This document shows positions 17,793 to 25,863 of a stretch of 64,000 bases of DNA, piece after piece (positions within the stretch are counted from its first letter, which is position 1; each line of letters opens with the position of its first letter). The translations under genes were made by a program, and so were the position numbers. Source of the DNA: an uncultured Atopobiaceae bacterium (GTDB lineage: Bacteria > Actinomycetota > Coriobacteriia > Coriobacteriales > Atopobiaceae); contig CANRLS010000001.1 in NCBI GenBank assembly GCA_947631545.1, positions 1-64,000 of the forward strand, given 5' to 3'. Under the pieces are notes generated by a model. That model did no database searches. It was not told where the DNA came from and was given only the letters and a program-made list of their open reading frames with translations.

Positions 17793-17808
17793 CCACAACA
17801 TCTTGTGG
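17793..17808 (-). promoter_or_regulatory. NrdR box, best-match member of tandem pair
   Basis: CCACAACATCTTGTGG is an inverted repeat (CCACAA-4-TTGTGG) that fits the NrdR consensus ACACWATATATWGTGT at its conserved core positions. It lies upstream of nrdD. NrdR represses ribonucleotide reductase genes; the nrdR gene itself is not in the window. Confidence 0.75.
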
Positions 17809-17944
17809 CTGTCAATTCCTTGAGCGGCAAGCCTGAAGTGCTGGTAGAGCCCCCGTCACCAGCCCCGCGCGAAGCCTCCGCCCGCCACGCACGCGCAAGA
17901 GCCGCAGCGTAGAGGGCCCGTTCCGCGAATCCCGCCCGGCATCG

Positions 17945-17993
17945 GCCGCTCGCCCGTCCCCCACCCCAACATGTTGGGGCATCGGCGAGCGGC
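17945..17993. promoter_or_regulatory. Nested palindrome upstream of trpS
   Basis: A perfect 16-base palindrome CCCCAACATGTTGGGG (17964-17979) lies within a 10-base inverted repeat (GCCGCTCGCC at 17945, GGCGAGCGGC ending 17993). The core CAACATGTTG resembles the NrdR core, so it may be a third, weaker NrdR-like site, or an operator or hairpin for trpS. Confidence 0.5.
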
Positions 17994-18060
17994 AGGCTCT
18001 TTCCCTTGTGGCGAGGCGAGCCGGGTCGCGAAGAGCCGCGCCCCGTTCGGCGAACGGTCG

Positions 18061-18110
18061 CAACCCTCGGCTGAACTTGAGGCTCGTCCCTCCCCTCAAC
18101 ATGAGGGTTG
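18061..18110 (+). promoter_or_regulatory. Hairpin in the trpS leader
   Basis: CAACCCTC (18061-18068) pairs with GAGGGTTG (18103-18110). An alternative inner pairing is CCCTC-AACAT-GAGGG at 18093-18107. The switch between the two could matter for trpS expression, but no codon-specific or T-box element is visible. Confidence 0.35.
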
Positions 18111-18184
18111 CGATGCACGGGCAAGCGCTACCATGGGGATTCGTTTCGAAAGTCATCGTGGAGCCTTAGGTCGAGGAGGTCCCC

Positions 18185-19234
18185 ATGCCCAACGAAGGCA
18201 GCTTCCAAGAGGCCCAGCGTCGCTCGGACGAGGCCTGGAGGGACCTCCGGGAGCATCCCGAGAGGCACGTCATGCTCTCCGGCGATCGCCCTACGGGCCG
18301 CTTGCATCTCGGCCATTACTTCGGCACCGAGGCCCAGCGCGTGGAGCTCCAGGACATGGGCGCCACCTGCTACATCCTCGTCGCCGACTACCAGGTGATC
18401 ACCGATCGCGACACCACGGAGCACATCCGCGAGAACACCTGCAACATGGTGCTCGACTACCTCGCCATCGGCATCGATCCGGCCAAGACCACCATATTCG
18501 CCCATTCCCAGGTGCCGGCGCTGAACCAGCTCATGCTGCCCTTCCTCTCGCTCGTCACCGAAGCGGAGCTCCTGAGGAACCCCACCGTCAAGAGCGAGCA
18601 GGAGGCCTCGGGCCACGCCCTCACCGGGCTCTTGCTCACCTACCCCGTGCACCAGGCCTGCGACATCCTCTTCTGCAAGGGCACGCTCGTGCCCGTCGGC
18701 ATGGACCAGCTCCCCCACATCGAGCAGACCCGCCAGATCGCCCACCGCTTCAATCGGCGATTCGGCGAGGTCTTCCCGGAGCCTGTGGCGCTCCTCTCCG
18801 ACGTGAAGCTCCTCCCCGGCCTCGACGGACGCAAGATGTCGAAGTCCTACGGCAACGCCATCGACATCTCCATGACGGCCGAGGAGACGGCGAAGCTCAT
18901 CAGGAAGTCCAGGACCGACAGCGAGCGGAAGATCACCTTCGACCCGGAGAACCGGCCCGGCGTCTCGGCGCTCCTCACGACCGCCGCCATCTGCTCGGGG
19001 CGCAGTCCCGAGGAGATCGCCGACGAGATCGGCGACGCCGGCGCGGGCGCCCTCAAGGCCTATGTGACCGAAGCGGTGAACGCCTTCTTCGCCCCGATCC
19101 GCGAGCGCAGGGCCGAACTCGAGCGCGACATGGACTACGTGAGGGACGTCCTCCACGAGGGCAACGCGAAGGCCAACCGGGTGGCCGACGAGACACTCGG
19201 CCAGGTTCTCGAGGCTATGGGCATGGTCTACTGA
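18185..19234 (+). CDS. trpS: Tryptophanyl-tRNA synthetase
   Basis: 349 residues, class I aminoacyl-tRNA synthetase that charges tRNA(Trp). SGDRPTGRLHLGHYFG holds the HIGH-type motif (HLGH, residues 41-44) and GRKMSKSYGN holds the KMSKS loop (217-221). The GDRPTG...HLGH form is the branch found in many anaerobes and Deinococcus-type auxiliary enzymes rather than the SGxxPSGxLTIGNY form. GAGGAGG precedes the ATG. It stands alone, convergent with arcB, behind a long structured leader. Confidence 0.95.
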   Translation: MPNEGSFQEAQRRSDEAWRDLREHPERHVMLSGDRPTGRLHLGHYFGTEAQRVELQDMGATCYILVADYQVITDRDTTEHIRENTCNMVLDYLAIGIDPAKTTIFAHSQVPALNQLMLPFLSLVTEAELLRNPTVKSEQEASGHALTGLLLTYPVHQACDILFCKGTLVPVGMDQLPHIEQTRQIAHRFNRRFGEVFPEPVALLSDVKLLPGLDGRKMSKSYGNAIDISMTAEETAKLIRKSRTDSERKITFDPENRPGVSALLTTAAICSGRSPEEIADEIGDAGAGALKAYVTEAVNAFFAPIRERRAELERDMDYVRDVLHEGNAKANRVADETLGQVLEAMGMVY

Positions 19235-19255
19235 TCGTCGCTGCGGCCCTCCGTC

Positions 19256-19346
19256 GCACCCCATCTCGCCACGATCTCGGGACCTCACGTACCTCAGTGC
19301 GCTTCGGCCTTGAGATCCCGTCGATCTGGGGCACCGCGGAAGCCCT
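19256..19346 (+). repeat. Structured intergenic repeat, second locus of the 90-nt family
   Basis: From GCACCCCATCTCGCC to CGCGGAAGCCC the sequence aligns without gaps to the minus strand of 4134-4045, sharing the block CTCACGTACCT and both ends. GATCTC and GAGATC pair around the centre. It sits in the trpS/arcB convergent gap. Confidence 0.65.
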
Positions 19347-19362
19347 CTCCGTCCCGGTTAGA

Positions 19363-19386
19363 GCCTGTCGTGCAGAGACGACAGGC
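19363..19386. terminator. Hairpin between convergent trpS and arcB
   Basis: GCCTGTCGT pairs with ACGACAGGC around a 6-base loop. No T-run follows on either strand, but its position between convergent genes suits a shared terminator. Confidence 0.45.
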
Positions 19387-19398
19387 GAAGTCGGCGCG

Positions 19399-20394
19399 TT
19401 ATCTCAGCGTCTCGTACATGACGGCCTTGATGCTGTGCATGCGGTTCTCGGCCTCGTCGAAGACGCGGCTCCGGGGGCCCCTGAAGACCTCGTCCGCCAC
19501 CTCCATCTCAGTGAGGCCGAAGCGCTCGTAGATCTCCTCTCCCACCTTCGTCTCGCGATCGTGGAACGAGGGCAGGCAGTGGAGGAAGATCGCGTCCGCG
19601 CTCGCATTGCCCATGACCTCGCTCGTCACGCGATAGGGCTCGAGGAGCCGGATGCGCTCGCCCCAGAGCTCGGCGGGCTCGCCCATCGAGAGCCAGATGT
19701 CGGTGTAGATGACGTCGGCCTCGCGGGTGGCCGCGGCCACGTCCTCCGTGAGCTCGATGGAGGAGCCCGTCTCGGAGGCGATGGCGCGGCAGGTCTTTAC
19801 GAGCCCCGCCGCCGGTGCGAGCGCCGCGGGGCCGCAGGCGACGTAGTCGAGGCCGAGCTTGGCCGAGGCCACCATGAGGGAGTTCGCCACGTTGTTGCGC
19901 GCGTCCCCCATGAAGACGAGCTTCAGGCCCTGGAGCCTGCCGAAGGCCTCCCGCACCGTGAGGAAGTCGGCGATCATCTGGGTGGGATGGAAGTCGTCGG
20001 TGAGGGCGTTCCACACCGGCACGCCCGAGACCTCGGCCATCTTCTCCACCGTGGCCTGGGCGAAGCCGCGGTAGCAGATGCCATCGAAGATGCGGCCCAG
20101 CACCCGCGCCGTGTCCTCCACCGACTCCTTGGCTCCCATCTGGGAGGAGCCGGGATCGAGCGTCGTCGAGCCCATGCCGAGGTCGGCGGCCGCCACCTCG
20201 AAGGATGAGCGGGTGCGCGTGGAGGTCTTCTCGAAGACGAGGGCGACGTCGAGCCCCTCGAGCCAGCGATGGGGGGTCCTCGCGCGCTTGAGCGCCTTGA
20301 AGCGCGCCGACGAGTCGATGAGGAAGAGGATCTCCTCCGGCGTGAAGTCGAGGAGGGTGAGGAAGCTCCTGCCGGAGAGGTTCACGGGGGCCAT
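19399..20394 (-). CDS. arcB: Ornithine carbamoyltransferase (catabolic, arginine deiminase pathway)
   Basis: 331 residues. STRTRSSFE is the carbamoyl-phosphate loop, FHPTQMIADF and HCLPSFHD (catalytic Cys) are family motifs, and MGEP...SM is the ornithine-binding SMG-like region. The enzyme converts citrulline and phosphate to carbamoyl phosphate and ornithine in arginine fermentation, or the reverse in arginine synthesis. Its position 43 bases downstream of arcA on the same strand argues for the catabolic role. GGAAAGGAGCCGCCC precedes the ATG at 20394; the longer reading is not needed. No carbamate kinase or arginine/ornithine antiporter is in the window. Confidence 0.93.
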   Translation of the reverse strand: MAPVNLSGRSFLTLLDFTPEEILFLIDSSARFKALKRARTPHRWLEGLDVALVFEKTSTRTRSSFEVAAADLGMGSTTLDPGSSQMGAKESVEDTARVLGRIFDGICYRGFAQATVEKMAEVSGVPVWNALTDDFHPTQMIADFLTVREAFGRLQGLKLVFMGDARNNVANSLMVASAKLGLDYVACGPAALAPAAGLVKTCRAIASETGSSIELTEDVAAATREADVIYTDIWLSMGEPAELWGERIRLLEPYRVTSEVMGNASADAIFLHCLPSFHDRETKVGEEIYERFGLTEMEVADEVFRGPRSRVFDEAENRMHSIKAVMYETLR

Positions 20395-20437
20395 GGGCGG
20401 CTCCTTTCCGATGGGATCTGAAGGGAAGCGAACGGGA

Positions 20438-21712
20438 TCAGGCGCCGATGGGATCGCGCGCGAAGGGCATGGACATGCAGCGAGGGCCGCCCCGGCCTCG
20501 CGAGAGCTCGGCCGAGGGCACCACGAGAAGCTCGGCCCCGGCATCGGCGAGCGCCTCGTTGGTGAGGACGTTTCGCTGGTAGACCACCACGCGCCCCGGC
20601 GCCACGGCGAGGGTGTTGGAGCCGTCCGACCACTGCTCCCGCGAGGCGGCGATGGAGTCTCCGTTCCCGCAGGGGATGAGCCGAACCGAATCGAGCCCCA
20701 TGATGGAGGCGAGGATCTCCTCGAGCTTTCCCGTGTGCTCGACGATGCGCACGTCCCCCCTCGCGCGCCCCGGCGTCATCTGGTAGACCGTGAGGGCGCC
20801 GAGAATGGCCGGGTGGATCGTGAAGGCATCGACGTCCACCTGGGTGAAGACCGTATCGAGATGCATGAAGGCCCGGGTGTCGGGGATGTCGAAGGCGTAG
20901 ATCGAGCGCACGGGCGACTCCGTCTCGCCCCAGAAGAGCCGCTGGCAGAGGAGGTCGACGGCCGAGGCCTCCGTCCTCTGCGAGACGCCGATCGCGAGCG
21001 TCGAGGCGTCGAGTACGAGAACGTCGCCGCCCTCCACGAAGTAGGCGTCGCTCCGGTCGTACCAGCGGGGCACTCTGGCGTAGTCCGGGTGGTAGGTGAA
21101 GAGGTACTCGGCGTAGATGGTCTCCCGGCGCCGGATGCTGAAGCGCATTCGGTCGATCATGACCCCCTGCCCCACGCAGGCGAAGGGATCGCGGGTGAAG
21201 TAGAGGCTCGGCATGGGGTCGACGAGCAGGTTCGACTCGGTGTCGGCGACGGTGCCGAGGATGGCGGCCAGGGTGTGGGTCGCCCCCTTGGGGATCTCAA
21301 CGTCCTCCTTGGTCACGCCCGCCATGGTCTTCTCCACGAGCGCTTGGGTGTCCTCGATGGAGAGGAGATAGTCGCGGATGAGCTGCGGAGCCTCGAGGCC
21401 GGCGACGCCGCTCTCGGCGAGCCACTGGTCCACGAAGACCTCCCGGAGCCCCGGATGGGCGTCCAATGCCTCCGCCACGAGCCTCTCGAGATAGCAGACC
21501 TCGACGCCCTCGTTTCGGAGCACCTCGGCGAAGGCGTCGTGCTCCTGTCGCGCCACCTCGAGGAAGGGCACGTCGTCGAAGAGCAGGCGCCGCAGGTCTT
21601 CGGGCGGGAGGTTGTCGAGCTCCTCCCCCGGCCGGTGGACGAGCACCTTCTCGAGCTTTCCGATCTCGCTCTCCACGCGGATGGGGCTCTGCGCGCGATT
21701 CGGTTCGGCCAT
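20438..21712 (-). CDS. arcA: Arginine deiminase
   Basis: 424 residues. It hydrolyses arginine to citrulline and ammonia, the first step of the arginine deiminase pathway that yields ATP and raises pH. Guanidino-modifying family motifs are all seen: FTRDPFA near residue 170, FVEGGDVLVL near 223, MHLDTVFTQVD near 284, and the catalytic Cys in RGGPRCMSMPF (Cys412). Length is normal (about 410). AAGGGAG lies before the ATG. It is the first gene of the arcA-arcB pair. Confidence 0.95.
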   Translation of the reverse strand: MAEPNRAQSPIRVESEIGKLEKVLVHRPGEELDNLPPEDLRRLLFDDVPFLEVARQEHDAFAEVLRNEGVEVCYLERLVAEALDAHPGLREVFVDQWLAESGVAGLEAPQLIRDYLLSIEDTQALVEKTMAGVTKEDVEIPKGATHTLAAILGTVADTESNLLVDPMPSLYFTRDPFACVGQGVMIDRMRFSIRRRETIYAEYLFTYHPDYARVPRWYDRSDAYFVEGGDVLVLDASTLAIGVSQRTEASAVDLLCQRLFWGETESPVRSIYAFDIPDTRAFMHLDTVFTQVDVDAFTIHPAILGALTVYQMTPGRARGDVRIVEHTGKLEEILASIMGLDSVRLIPCGNGDSIAASREQWSDGSNTLAVAPGRVVVYQRNVLTNEALADAGAELLVVPSAELSRGRGGPRCMSMPFARDPIGA

Positions 21713-21900
21713 GGCAGCTCCCTTCCGTAGGCGATGGCGGACACGTTCCAGCCCCTAGCCTACCTGAGCCCTGCGATCCGGGGCTCGGAAGCCGGGGAAG
21801 TCCGCCAGGGACCTGGGCACGGAACCGCCCCCGTCGACGAGCCGACTCCGCCCGCCGGCCCTACAATGGCCGGAGCCCGCCCGTCCATCGTTGGAGTCCC

Positions 21901-23241
21901 ATGCGCCTCACCATCGAATCCATGGCCTACGGGCCCGAGGCCATCGCCCGCGAGGCCGATGGCAAGACGGTCCTCGTCGAGGGGGCCGTGGCGGGTGACG
22001 TCGTCGAGGCCGAGGTCACGCATACGGGCAGGCGCTTCGACAGGGCCCGGGCGACCAAGGTCCTTGAGCCCTCGCCCTCGCGGGTCGAACCTCCCTGCCC
22101 CTACGTGGGCATCTGCGGGGGCTGCCCGTGGGGCTTCCTCGACTACTCAGCTCAGGCGAAGGCCAAGCGGGCGAACGTCGAGGCCGCCCTCGCGAGGACG
22201 GCCGGGCTCGGTGCTGAACGCGTCGCCGGACTCCTCGCGAGCACCGTCTCGCCGAGCGGGCCCTGGGGCTACCGGAACAAGGTGGAGCTTGCCGTGGCCG
22301 CAACGGGCGATCGCGAGCGGCTCGGCTTCCATGGCGCGAGGGGATCCGGCATCGTCGCCATCGATGCCTGCCCGCTCTTGCCGAAGCGCTTCGCGCGTCT
22401 GCCCAAGCAGGTGGCGGGCGCCGTCTCGTACCTGGCCCACGGCAAGGGCCTGGGGATCTTTCGCGTGGGCATCCGCGCCTCCGAGACCACGGGCGATGTG
22501 GAGGTCTCCCTCTGGACGCGCCCGTCTCGCTTCCCGCGCGCCCTCGCCGCCAAGGTCATCGCCGAGGGCGCCAAGGCCACGGGCGTCGTCCGCGTCATGC
22601 TCAAGGGGCCCGAGAAGGCGCGCAGGCTCGCGGGATTCGAGGTGCTCGGCGGGAGGTCGCGCTGGCGGGAGCGCCTGGACGATCATGCGATGGCCGTCTC
22701 CGCGCCCTCGTTCTTCCAGGTGAACGCCAAAGGGGCCGAGGAGCTGGTGCGCCGCGTGGTCGAAGCGGCCGAGGGCCTCGCCTCGGAAGCGGATGGTCTC
22801 TCGGCGCTCGAGGCCTGGGACCTCTACTCGGGCGCCGGCACCTTCACGCTCCCGCTCGCCCGGCGCCTCGGCTGGGTTGAGGCCGTGGAATCCTACGGTC
22901 CCGCCGTGCGCGATCTCAGGGCGAACCTCGAGCGCGCCGGCCTGGAGAACGTCGAGGCCACGGGCGGTGACGCCGCCAGGGAGATGCCGGAGGGCCCCAC
23001 CGACCTCATCGTCTGCGACCCGCCGAGGGCCGGGCTCTCAAAAGACGCCGTCGCGGGCCTCTCCGAGACCCGTGCCCAGCGCTTCGCCTACGTGTCCTGC
23101 GATCCGCAGACCCTCGCGCGAGACGTCAGGCGGCTCGAGGAGCGCGGTCGCTGGCGCCTCGGCTCCGTGACGCCCATCGACCTCTTCCCCCAGAGCTACC
23201 ACGTGGAATGCGTGGCCCTCTTCTCGCCGGGGCGCGCATAG
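21901..23241 (+). CDS. RNA (uracil-5-)-methyltransferase of the RlmD/TrmA family
   Basis: 446 residues. An N-terminal TRAM-like domain (residues 1-58) is followed by the cysteine cluster CPYVGICGGCPW (with an earlier Cys) that holds a 4Fe-4S cluster in this family, then a Rossmann methyltransferase domain with DLYSGAGTFTLPLA, the CDPPRAGL motif and the catalytic YVSCDPQTLARD. Such enzymes make 5-methyluridine in 23S rRNA or tRNA; which one cannot be told by reading. The ATG at 21901 is chosen because the TRAM domain starts there; longer readings upstream overlap the arcA start region antisense. Single gene, divergent from arcA. Confidence 0.9.
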   Translation: MRLTIESMAYGPEAIAREADGKTVLVEGAVAGDVVEAEVTHTGRRFDRARATKVLEPSPSRVEPPCPYVGICGGCPWGFLDYSAQAKAKRANVEAALARTAGLGAERVAGLLASTVSPSGPWGYRNKVELAVAATGDRERLGFHGARGSGIVAIDACPLLPKRFARLPKQVAGAVSYLAHGKGLGIFRVGIRASETTGDVEVSLWTRPSRFPRALAAKVIAEGAKATGVVRVMLKGPEKARRLAGFEVLGGRSRWRERLDDHAMAVSAPSFFQVNAKGAEELVRRVVEAAEGLASEADGLSALEAWDLYSGAGTFTLPLARRLGWVEAVESYGPAVRDLRANLERAGLENVEATGGDAAREMPEGPTDLIVCDPPRAGLSKDAVAGLSETRAQRFAYVSCDPQTLARDVRRLEERGRWRLGSVTPIDLFPQSYHVECVALFSPGRA

Positions 23242-23320
23242 GGGCCGCCCGGAGATCTGCCGGCGGCATGCGCTCGAGCGATGGGATCCGATGCCGGTCG
23301 CAGCGAGGCGCCTTCCGTCC

Positions 23321-23336
23321 CGGCAGGGCTCTGCCG
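23321..23336. terminator. Hairpin between convergent genes
   Basis: CGGCAG and CTGCCG pair around GGCT between the methyltransferase and flavodoxin genes. A second hairpin (GCCG-CCCGG...CCGG-CGGC) lies at 23245-23268. No T-run follows either one. Confidence 0.4.
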
Positions 23337-23346
23337 GCTCGCCCCG

Positions 23347-24030
23347 CTACGCCTCGATGCCGAGGGCGTCGACCCACTCCTTGACCTCGTCGGCTGTGGC
23401 CGAGCTTGGGAAGCGCCTTCCCTCCTGCCATTCGCCGGTGCCGCACATCTCGGCGAGGTCGGCGGCGCTCGTGCCGATGCCCGAGCTCGCCGAGGTGCAG
23501 AAGGGATAGACGGTCTTGCCGTTGAAGTCGTTGCCGGTGACGAAGCGATCCACCGGCCAGGCGGCGCCTCCCCACCAGATGGGATAGCCGACGAAGACGG
23601 TCGTGTAGGCGCTGAAGCCATCCGGCGTCTCCTGCACGAGCTCCACATCCCGCTGGGACGAGTCATCGTGCTCGGCGTTCACTCGCGACGAGTCATCGGT
23701 CCAGTCGAGCTCCTCCTCGGTGTAGGGCTTGACCGGTTCGATCTCGAAGAGGTCCGCCCCGAGGTCGGAGGCGATGTCCTCGGCCACCCTCTTCGTATTG
23801 CCCGTCGCCGAGTAGTAGGCGACGAGGACGGGGCTCGCGGGCGAGGTCTCGGCACCCGCCGCTTCGCCGCTGGATCCTTCGGCGGTCTCGGCCGTCGCCT
23901 CGGCGCCGTCCGCCGAGCCCATCGAAGCGCCAGACGCCCCGCACCCTGCGAGCATGAACGTGCCGGCAAGGGCCGAGATTCCGAAGAAGCCCCTGCGCGA
24001 CAGGATCTTGTCCCTCGTCAGATCAGCCAT
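23347..24030 (-). CDS. Exported flavodoxin-like lipoprotein
   Basis: 227 residues. The N-terminus has a Tat-type SRRGFFG motif, a hydrophobic stretch and lipobox LAGC (Cys near residue 30), then a linker rich in Ala, Glu, Ser and Gly. The flavodoxin fold starts at VLVAYYSATGNTKRVAE, whose T/S/N loop binds FMN phosphate, and GYPIWWG is the second FMN loop. This is the flavodoxin_4 type found in many anaerobes, here anchored outside the membrane, where it probably carries electrons to or from partner reductases. I choose the ATG at 24030, which follows GGAGGGGCATCCCC. A shared operator lies 40-61 bases upstream. Confidence 0.85.
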   Translation of the reverse strand: MADLTRDKILSRRGFFGISALAGTFMLAGCGASGASMGSADGAEATAETAEGSSGEAAGAETSPASPVLVAYYSATGNTKRVAEDIASDLGADLFEIEPVKPYTEEELDWTDDSSRVNAEHDDSSQRDVELVQETPDGFSAYTTVFVGYPIWWGGAAWPVDRFVTGNDFNGKTVYPFCTSASSGIGTSAADLAEMCGTGEWQEGRRFPSSATADEVKEWVDALGIEA

Positions 24031-24069
24031 GGGGATGCCCCTCCACTCCATTCCGATGCATATCTGCGG

Positions 24070-24091
24070 ATAGATTGCCGACGTTACGTCA
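24070..24091 (-). promoter_or_regulatory. Shared redox-gene operator, copy A
   Basis: ATAGATTGCC followed by the inverted repeat GACG-TTA-CGTC and an A. The same pattern occurs at 25843-25863 and 26736-26757, each just upstream of a minus-strand redox gene. Read on the minus strand, ATCTATCC after the repeat can serve as the -10, so the repeat would overlap the -35 position. Confidence 0.7.
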
Positions 24092-24276
24092 CCTATGGTA
24101 CAGGCTTCGACGCCCGGGCACGACCCTCATGCCGCTCAGGAGCACCGAATCGATGGTGGCCGTCGAGCCGACGACGCCCTCCCTCGAAGCCCTTCGCCTC
24201 AGCGCTGCGACGTCATCTGTGCACGGTTCGTCCAGATGGCTCATCATCGAGGGGAATCGCGATGAGAGGAGCTCCC

Positions 24277-24906
24277 ATGCACGTTCTCATGATCTGCGGC
24301 AGCCCCAAGCCCCGCGGAAACACCATGCGCTTGCTCCAGACGGTGGCGTCCGAGCTCGAGGCCCTCGGCGTGACGAGCGAGATCGCGAGCATCGGCCGCG
24401 ATCCCATCGCCGGCTGCATGGGCTGCGGCGCCTGCAGCCGAAACGGCCACCACTGCATCGTGGGCGACGAGCTGGTGGAGGGCCTGAAGGAGCGGATGGC
24501 CTCCGCCGACGCGCTCGTCGTGGGCACGCCCGTCTACTACGCGCACCCCAACGGCGCGCTCCTCGCCTGCCTCGACCGATTCTTCTATTCGGCCGACTCG
24601 GCGATCTTCCGCACCAAGCCCTATGCGGCCATCGCCGTCGCGCGACGGGCGGGCACCGTCGCCAGCTTCGACGTGCTGAACAAGTACCCCACCATCATGG
24701 ATATGCCCGTCGTGGGCAACCGCTACTGGAACGATGCCTTCGGACGCGCGCCCGGTGAGGTCGAGGCCGACGAGGAGGGTATGGCCATCATGCGCCAGCT
24801 CGCCCGGAACCTCGCCTGGCTCCTTCGCTGCATCGAGGCCGGGCGGGCCGCGGGCGTTCCCGATCCCGCCCCGCACGATCCCGTCATGACGAACTTCGTG
24901 CGCTAG
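24277..24906 (+). CDS. NADPH-dependent FMN reductase / iron-sulfur flavoprotein
   Basis: 209 residues, flavodoxin-like fold. MICGSPKPRGNTMRLL is the phosphate-binding start, GCMGCGACSRNGHHCI (Cys 48, 51, 54 and 61 approximately) is the cluster seen in iron-sulfur flavoproteins of anaerobes, and GTPVYYAHPNGALLACLDR the second flavin loop. Such proteins pass electrons between ferredoxin-type donors and flavins, often in defence against oxygen. The ATG at 24277 has GAGAGGAG 7 bases upstream. It is divergent from the flavodoxin gene with the shared operator between them. Confidence 0.87.
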   Translation: MHVLMICGSPKPRGNTMRLLQTVASELEALGVTSEIASIGRDPIAGCMGCGACSRNGHHCIVGDELVEGLKERMASADALVVGTPVYYAHPNGALLACLDRFFYSADSAIFRTKPYAAIAVARRAGTVASFDVLNKYPTIMDMPVVGNRYWNDAFGRAPGEVEADEEGMAIMRQLARNLAWLLRCIEAGRAAGVPDPAPHDPVMTNFVR

Positions 24907-25079
24907 CAGAGAGCGCGGAGCCGGCTGCGCCGCGAGGCGTCCCTTCGCCTACTCCCAAGCAAGGCGCTGCCCCGACGAGTGCGGCGGATGTGGGCGTTCG
25001 TCGACCCGAGCCTACGAATGGGCCCGGTTGGGCATCTTCCCCATGAGCGATCGCGGGATCCATCGAGGAAGGATTCGCC

Positions 25080-25382
25080 ATGGCATACGACGACGAGCTG
25101 GAGCAGAGCCCCGAGCAGGAGCACGAGGGCCAGATCTACGACCGAAAGACGGGCGAATGGGTCACGGAGCGCCAGATGAAGCACCGTCGCCACCAGCGCC
25201 AGGTGAAGACGGCCGAGAAGATCGGCGCCGAGGTGGGCAAGGGCATGGGATTCGTGGCGAGCGAGACCTTCGACGCCGCCGAGCACGTGGCCAAGGCGGC
25301 CGCGAAGCTCGAACGGCGCCGTGAGGCGTTCGACACCCGCGAGGAGCTGCGCCGCGAGCAGGAAGGCGATGGGGCCGAGTAG
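25080..25382 (+). CDS. Small charged protein of unknown function
   Basis: 100 residues, highly charged and probably helical: EQEHEGQIYDRKTGEWV at the start, then a basic MKHRRHQRQVK stretch, an Ala/Glu helix, and an Arg/Glu-rich C-terminal helix (KLERRREAFDTREELRREQ). No membrane segment or Cys. GAGGAAGGATTCGCC precedes the ATG, so it is likely a real gene. I do not recognise a family. Confidence 0.65.
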   Translation: MAYDDELEQSPEQEHEGQIYDRKTGEWVTERQMKHRRHQRQVKTAEKIGAEVGKGMGFVASETFDAAEHVAKAAAKLERRREAFDTREELRREQEGDGAE

Positions 25383-25397
25383 ATCCTTCCGCTTGGG

Positions 25398-25817
25398 TTA
25401 GGCGAGCGACTCGTAGGACTCGGCGTCCACGGGCTCCAACCACTCGGTGGAGAAGTTCTCGCCCGGCACCTCGACGGAGAGATGCGCGAACCAGCTGGTG
25501 GGCGAGGCGCCATGCCAATGCTTGACCTCGGGCGGGATGTTGACGACGTCGCCCGGGCCCATGGCGATCGCGTCCTCCCCCTCGGCCTGGTAGTAGCCGC
25601 GGCCGCCGACGCAGACGAGGATCTGGCCGCCGCCGGTATCGGCGTGGTGGATATGCCAATGGTTGCGGCAGCCCGGCTCGAAGGTCACGTTGGCGATGCC
25701 CACCTGCTCCTCCGAGAGCCGGGCGAGGTAGCTCTGCCCGTCGAAGTACTCGCCGAAGGGGTTGGGCTCGCCGATGGGGAAGATGATCGTCTTCTGGAAC
25801 TCGTCCTTGGTCATCAT
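25398..25817 (-). CDS. Cupin-domain protein
   Basis: 139 residues forming a single cupin barrel. Motif 1 is CRNHWHIHHADTGGGQILVCVGG, with three His as metal ligands and a Gln or Glu position, and motif 2 is GDVVNIPPEVKHWHGA. This small class often sits with aldo/keto reductases, flavodoxins and metallo-hydrolases in anaerobes, where its substrate is undefined. GAGGAGCAGACC precedes the ATG. The shared operator lies only 26 bases upstream of its start, overlapping the end of the metallo-hydrolase gene, so it has its own promoter. Confidence 0.85.
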   Translation of the reverse strand: MMTKDEFQKTIIFPIGEPNPFGEYFDGQSYLARLSEEQVGIANVTFEPGCRNHWHIHHADTGGGQILVCVGGRGYYQAEGEDAIAMGPGDVVNIPPEVKHWHGASPTSWFAHLSVEVPGENFSTEWLEPVDAESYESLA

Positions 25818-25842
25818 GGTCTGCTCCTCGCTCTCTCTCCGC

Positions 25843-25863
25843 TAGATAAGCGACATTGTGTCA
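25843..25863 (-). promoter_or_regulatory. Shared redox-gene operator, copy B
   Basis: TAGATAAGC followed by GACA-TTG-TGTC and an A. It keeps the flank and the spacing of copies A and C but with a changed half-site (GACA instead of GACG), altered symmetrically on both arms. Such paired change supports a real dimer-binding site. Confidence 0.6.

Larger units (their letters stand above)
17569..18184. promoter_or_regulatory. Divergent nrdD/trpS regulatory region
   Basis: 616 bases with no credible gene. It holds two NrdR-type boxes 32 bases apart nearer nrdD, then two further palindromic structures nearer trpS (17945-17993 and 18061-18110). On the minus strand TTGGTT and TTATCC with an 18-base gap, lying between and over the NrdR boxes, are a possible nrdD promoter. 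I looked for a T-box leader before trpS and found no AGGGTGGNACCGCG-type sequence. Confidence 0.6.

Noticed and set aside
17569-18184. T-box riboswitch before trpS
   Set aside because: No T-box consensus and no specifier hairpin with a UGG codon were found; the leader palindromes are better read as operator or simple hairpins.
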